A stretch of 64,000 nucleotides of DNA, taken from contig JAEHOE010000122.1 in NCBI GenBank assembly GCA_016858145.1, forward strand, positions 124,001-188,000. Direction: 5' to 3'. The position numbers were made by a program, and so were the translations under genes. Below the pieces are notes generated by a model. It was not told where the DNA came from. It did no database searches and was given only the letters and a program-made list of their open reading frames with translations. Positions 61,901 through 64,000 of this stretch are shown one piece after another; the stretch's first letter is position 1, and every line of letters starts with the position of its first letter. The DNA comes from Edaphochlamys debaryana (Eukaryota > Chlorophyta > Chlorophyceae > Chlamydomonadales).

Positions 61901-64000
61901 CCAACTACCATTGGATCAGTCCGCCTGAATGTCGCCTAAACACCCTTCATGTCTGTCACAAGCCCGCCCCTCGCTTGGTCGCTCCACCCACCTTCCATGC
62001 GGTCGCCTGCACCGCCTCCTCCTCCTCGGCGCTGGCGGTGGAGGCAGCAGCGGCGGCGGCAGCCTCCGGGTCGGCCCCCGCCCCCGCCCCACCCCCCGCC
62101 TGCCGCCTCCGCTCCTCCTCCTTCTCCTTCTTCTTGCGCTGGTCCTGGGGACGGAAAGGGGTGGGGGGGAGCGAGTCGTCAGCTCGGGATGAGAGGGGGT
62201 CGTCAGCTGTGTAGCGCTCGCCGTCGCCGCTCCGGCGATCGCCTGCCCTGCCACACCCCTCCACCTTTCACCTCCCCTGCCATCTCCCTTCCCCCTTGCC
62301 CCCTCTCCCCCCCCCTTACCTCCCCCAGTATGAAGTCCATCCGTTGGCGGGCGGCCACACTGGAGGGAGCCACACGGAGGCCGGGGCGGGGGAATGGAGG
62401 CAAGCAGGCAGTTTGTTGACACTCCACCCCACTCCAGCACACACAAGGAAGGCGCATGGGAGGCGAGGGAACCCGGTAAGAGCAAAGTTGAGGGGGGGGG
62501 TTGAGGGGGCCGCACTCCGCGGCCCACGCAACGCGCTCGCCACCACGGGTCCGACCTGCCGCGCAGACTACCGCCCAAACGCACCTCGAAAATCACCACT
62601 TGTATGCATCCCAAGCATCCCAAGCACCTGTCTCCCCACCACACACACGCCCTCCCGCACCTGAAGAAGAGCACGCTCTCCGCGGGCGCCCCGTCCCGCC
62701 CCGCCCTGCCTGCCTCCTGGTAGAAGCCCTGGAGGGAGGGGCGGAGGAGGGGGTGCCGCACAGGAGGGGGGGCACAGGGGGTCGAAGGCGGGCGCCGTCC
62801 CTGTCGGGCTAACTCCCCCTGACCCTCCCTCCTCCCCTCATCTGCCCCTGCCACCCCCTCCCCCCCTCACCTCGAGCGCCCGGGGCAGGTTGTAGTGAAC
62901 CACCAGCCGCACGCCTGGGGGAAATCATGGGGGGGGGGTGAGAGGGATCGGGGAGTGAGAGAAAAGGATGGAGGAACGAGGAGGGATGGGTTTCGATCTG
63001 GACACGAGGCGAGCAGGGCGGCGGCCGGGGTGAAGGGGGAAGGATGAGAGAGAGAGGGGGGAGGGGAAAGCGGGGAGGGGGGAACGAGGCTGGGAAAGGG
63101 TACTGGGTTGGCGGGCCACACGCGGCGAGGCGCGGTTTGCGTCTGCGTCTGGGGCGGTGTGTTGAGAGCGGGTGCGGCCGCAGGGCACAACCTACAAGGC
63201 GAGGCTTAGTGCTAGGGGTCCAAAAGAGAGATCGAAGTTGGGACCAGGCGGACGGGGCCCAGACTCCAGCCGCGAGCCCCTACCGTATCCCGCAACACCA
63301 CCCCCCACCCGCCCCACCCCCTACCCAACCAAGAGTCACCCAGGAGAATCGACGCGTGCCACGACCTCGCAGCAACCAAGTGAGCCCCCGCACCCACCCA
63401 CCCGCCTTGTCGATGCCCATTCCGAATGCGATGGTGGCCACAACCACCGGCGTCTCGTCGCCCTGCCAGCGCCGAAGGACCTGCGCGAACCGGGGAACGA
63501 AGGCCGGGGAGGGAGCGAGAGCCTAAGCGGCCTAGGCAAAGGGCGGCCTGAGGGTTTCAAACGCAGGCCCGGGGCTCGAGGGGGTGGAAGGAAAGGTGGT
63601 ACGGTGCAGGCTGATCACGGCCGCGGGCCCAGTGCCTTTCAGCAGCGCCTCGGCTCTCTCCGAGCCCCAACTGAGCCCCAACCTCCAAACTCTTTGTCCG
63701 AGATTGCCCCCGTCACCGCCCGAAGAGCCCGCAGGGCCCCACCGCCTGCTTGTGATCCGCCCGCATGGCCCCGTGGAAGGCCTCCGCCGGCAGACCCGCA
63801 GCCGCCAGCCGCGCCGCCACCTCCACGCACGTGTCCCGCTTCTGGCAGTACACGATGCTGCACGGCACCGTACCGCCTGCCGTACGCGAGAGGAATGGGG
63901 CACGTGTGAACCTCGGCACCAACAGTTGACTACGCGCCCTACCGGCACCAGGCCTCCCAAACATACAGAGACTTCGAGGTCCACTCCATCCACTCCTACT
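58969..64000 (-). CDS. RecQ-family DNA helicase, C-terminal half (5' partial), with TFIIS-N-like tail domain
   Basis: The gene runs off the right edge, so the ATP-binding half is missing. The visible part begins with helicase lobe 2: SIVYCQKRDTCVEVAARL, AFHGAMRADHKQ, VLRRWQGDETPVVVATIAFG, MGIDKAGVRLVVHYNLPRAL and FYQEAGRAGRDGAPAESVLF, the RecQ signatures. A RecQ zinc domain follows (AGCRRRALLLHFGE, then GPC and GCDFC). Then come a long low-complexity acidic, Gly- and Ala-rich region and, in the last exon (58969 to about 59296), VTPEAVRAGGVGRRVNKLGK and EAAVAAAARGAVAAWKVQL, which reads like the TFIIS N-terminal (LW/TND) helical domain. Approximate exons: 63746-63876, 63402-63480, 62871-62914, 62661-62726, 62321-62358, 62000-62145, 61341-61490, 61040-61110, 60693-60807, 60209-60385, 59909-60080, 59460-59690. 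RecQ enzymes unwind DNA 3' to 5' in repair and recombination. Linker exon borders are not fully checked. Confidence 0.87.
60003..60059 (-). repeat. Poly-glycine coding run in the RecQ linker
   Basis: An uninterrupted GGN run encodes about 16 glycines after DLVDRMMA. It is a typical GC-rich triplet expansion and likely length-variable between strains. Confidence 0.7.
61610..61670 (+). repeat. 11-bp repeat ATGTGGGTCGG in a RecQ intron
   Basis: Four partly spaced copies of ATGTGGGTCGG occur in about 60 bases, and one more copy sits near 61820 in the same intron. Confidence 0.7.

Overview
The window is nuclear DNA of a chlorophyte green alga, most likely a volvocine or chlamydomonadalean species. 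It is very GC-rich. Nearly every gene is cut by many short GT-AG introns (plus some GC-AG ones). The polyadenylation signals I can find are the volvocine TGTAA. The gene set fits this group: a membrane nucleotidyl cyclase of the expanded algal CYG type, a chloroplast Der GTPase, the plastid lipid-import ATPase TGD3, a plant-type myosin with a dilute/DIL tail, and a minus-end type kinesin-14. I see no bacterial operon, tRNA, rRNA, CRISPR array or intact transposon.

Layout, left to right: (1) 1-4773 (+), 3' part of a one-pass membrane protein with two cyclase-type domains, carrying several frame problems; (2) 6800-12672 (-), secreted purple acid phosphatase, convergent with (1); (3) 14106-22618 (+), chloroplast Der/EngA double GTPase, whose 2.9 kb intron 8 holds (4) 18076-19071 (+), an intronless TGD3 ATPase; (5) 23508-25052 (-), kinetochore protein SPC25, divergent from (6) 25514-37089 (+), a 1672-residue myosin in 37 exons; (7) 39080-41375 (-), Nudix ADP-ribose/ADP-sugar pyrophosphatase; (8) 42142-45405 (-), CobW/COG0523 metal-chaperone GTPase, divergent from (9) 45852-52891 (+), C-terminal-motor kinesin-14; (10) 53868-55614 (+), macro-domain protein, followed in the same frame by about 300 more open codons after its TGA; (11) 57891-58738 (-), small unrecognised protein with a 4-base frameshift; (12) 58969 to beyond 64000 (-), C-terminal half of a RecQ helicase ending in a TFIIS-N-like domain.

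There is no single pathway. Loose themes are chromosome segregation and cytoskeleton (SPC25, myosin, kinesin-14), genome maintenance (RecQ), ADP-ribose turnover (Nudix and macro-domain proteins about 13 kb apart) and chloroplast biogenesis (Der, TGD3). Two tight divergent pairs (SPC25/myosin, 461 bp; CobW/kinesin-14, 446 bp) probably share promoters.

The exon models for SPC25, myosin, Nudix, CobW, kinesin-14, macro and Der were checked by hand and keep frame from ATG to stop. The cyclase, phosphatase (first junction), the 57.9-58.7 kb gene and RecQ (5' end missing) are less certain. All identifications rest on motif reading, not on database searches. The most interesting points are TGD3 inside the P-loop-splitting intron of Der, the RecQ plus TFIIS-N-like architecture, the long same-frame extension after the macro gene stop, and the cluster of lesions in the cyclase gene.
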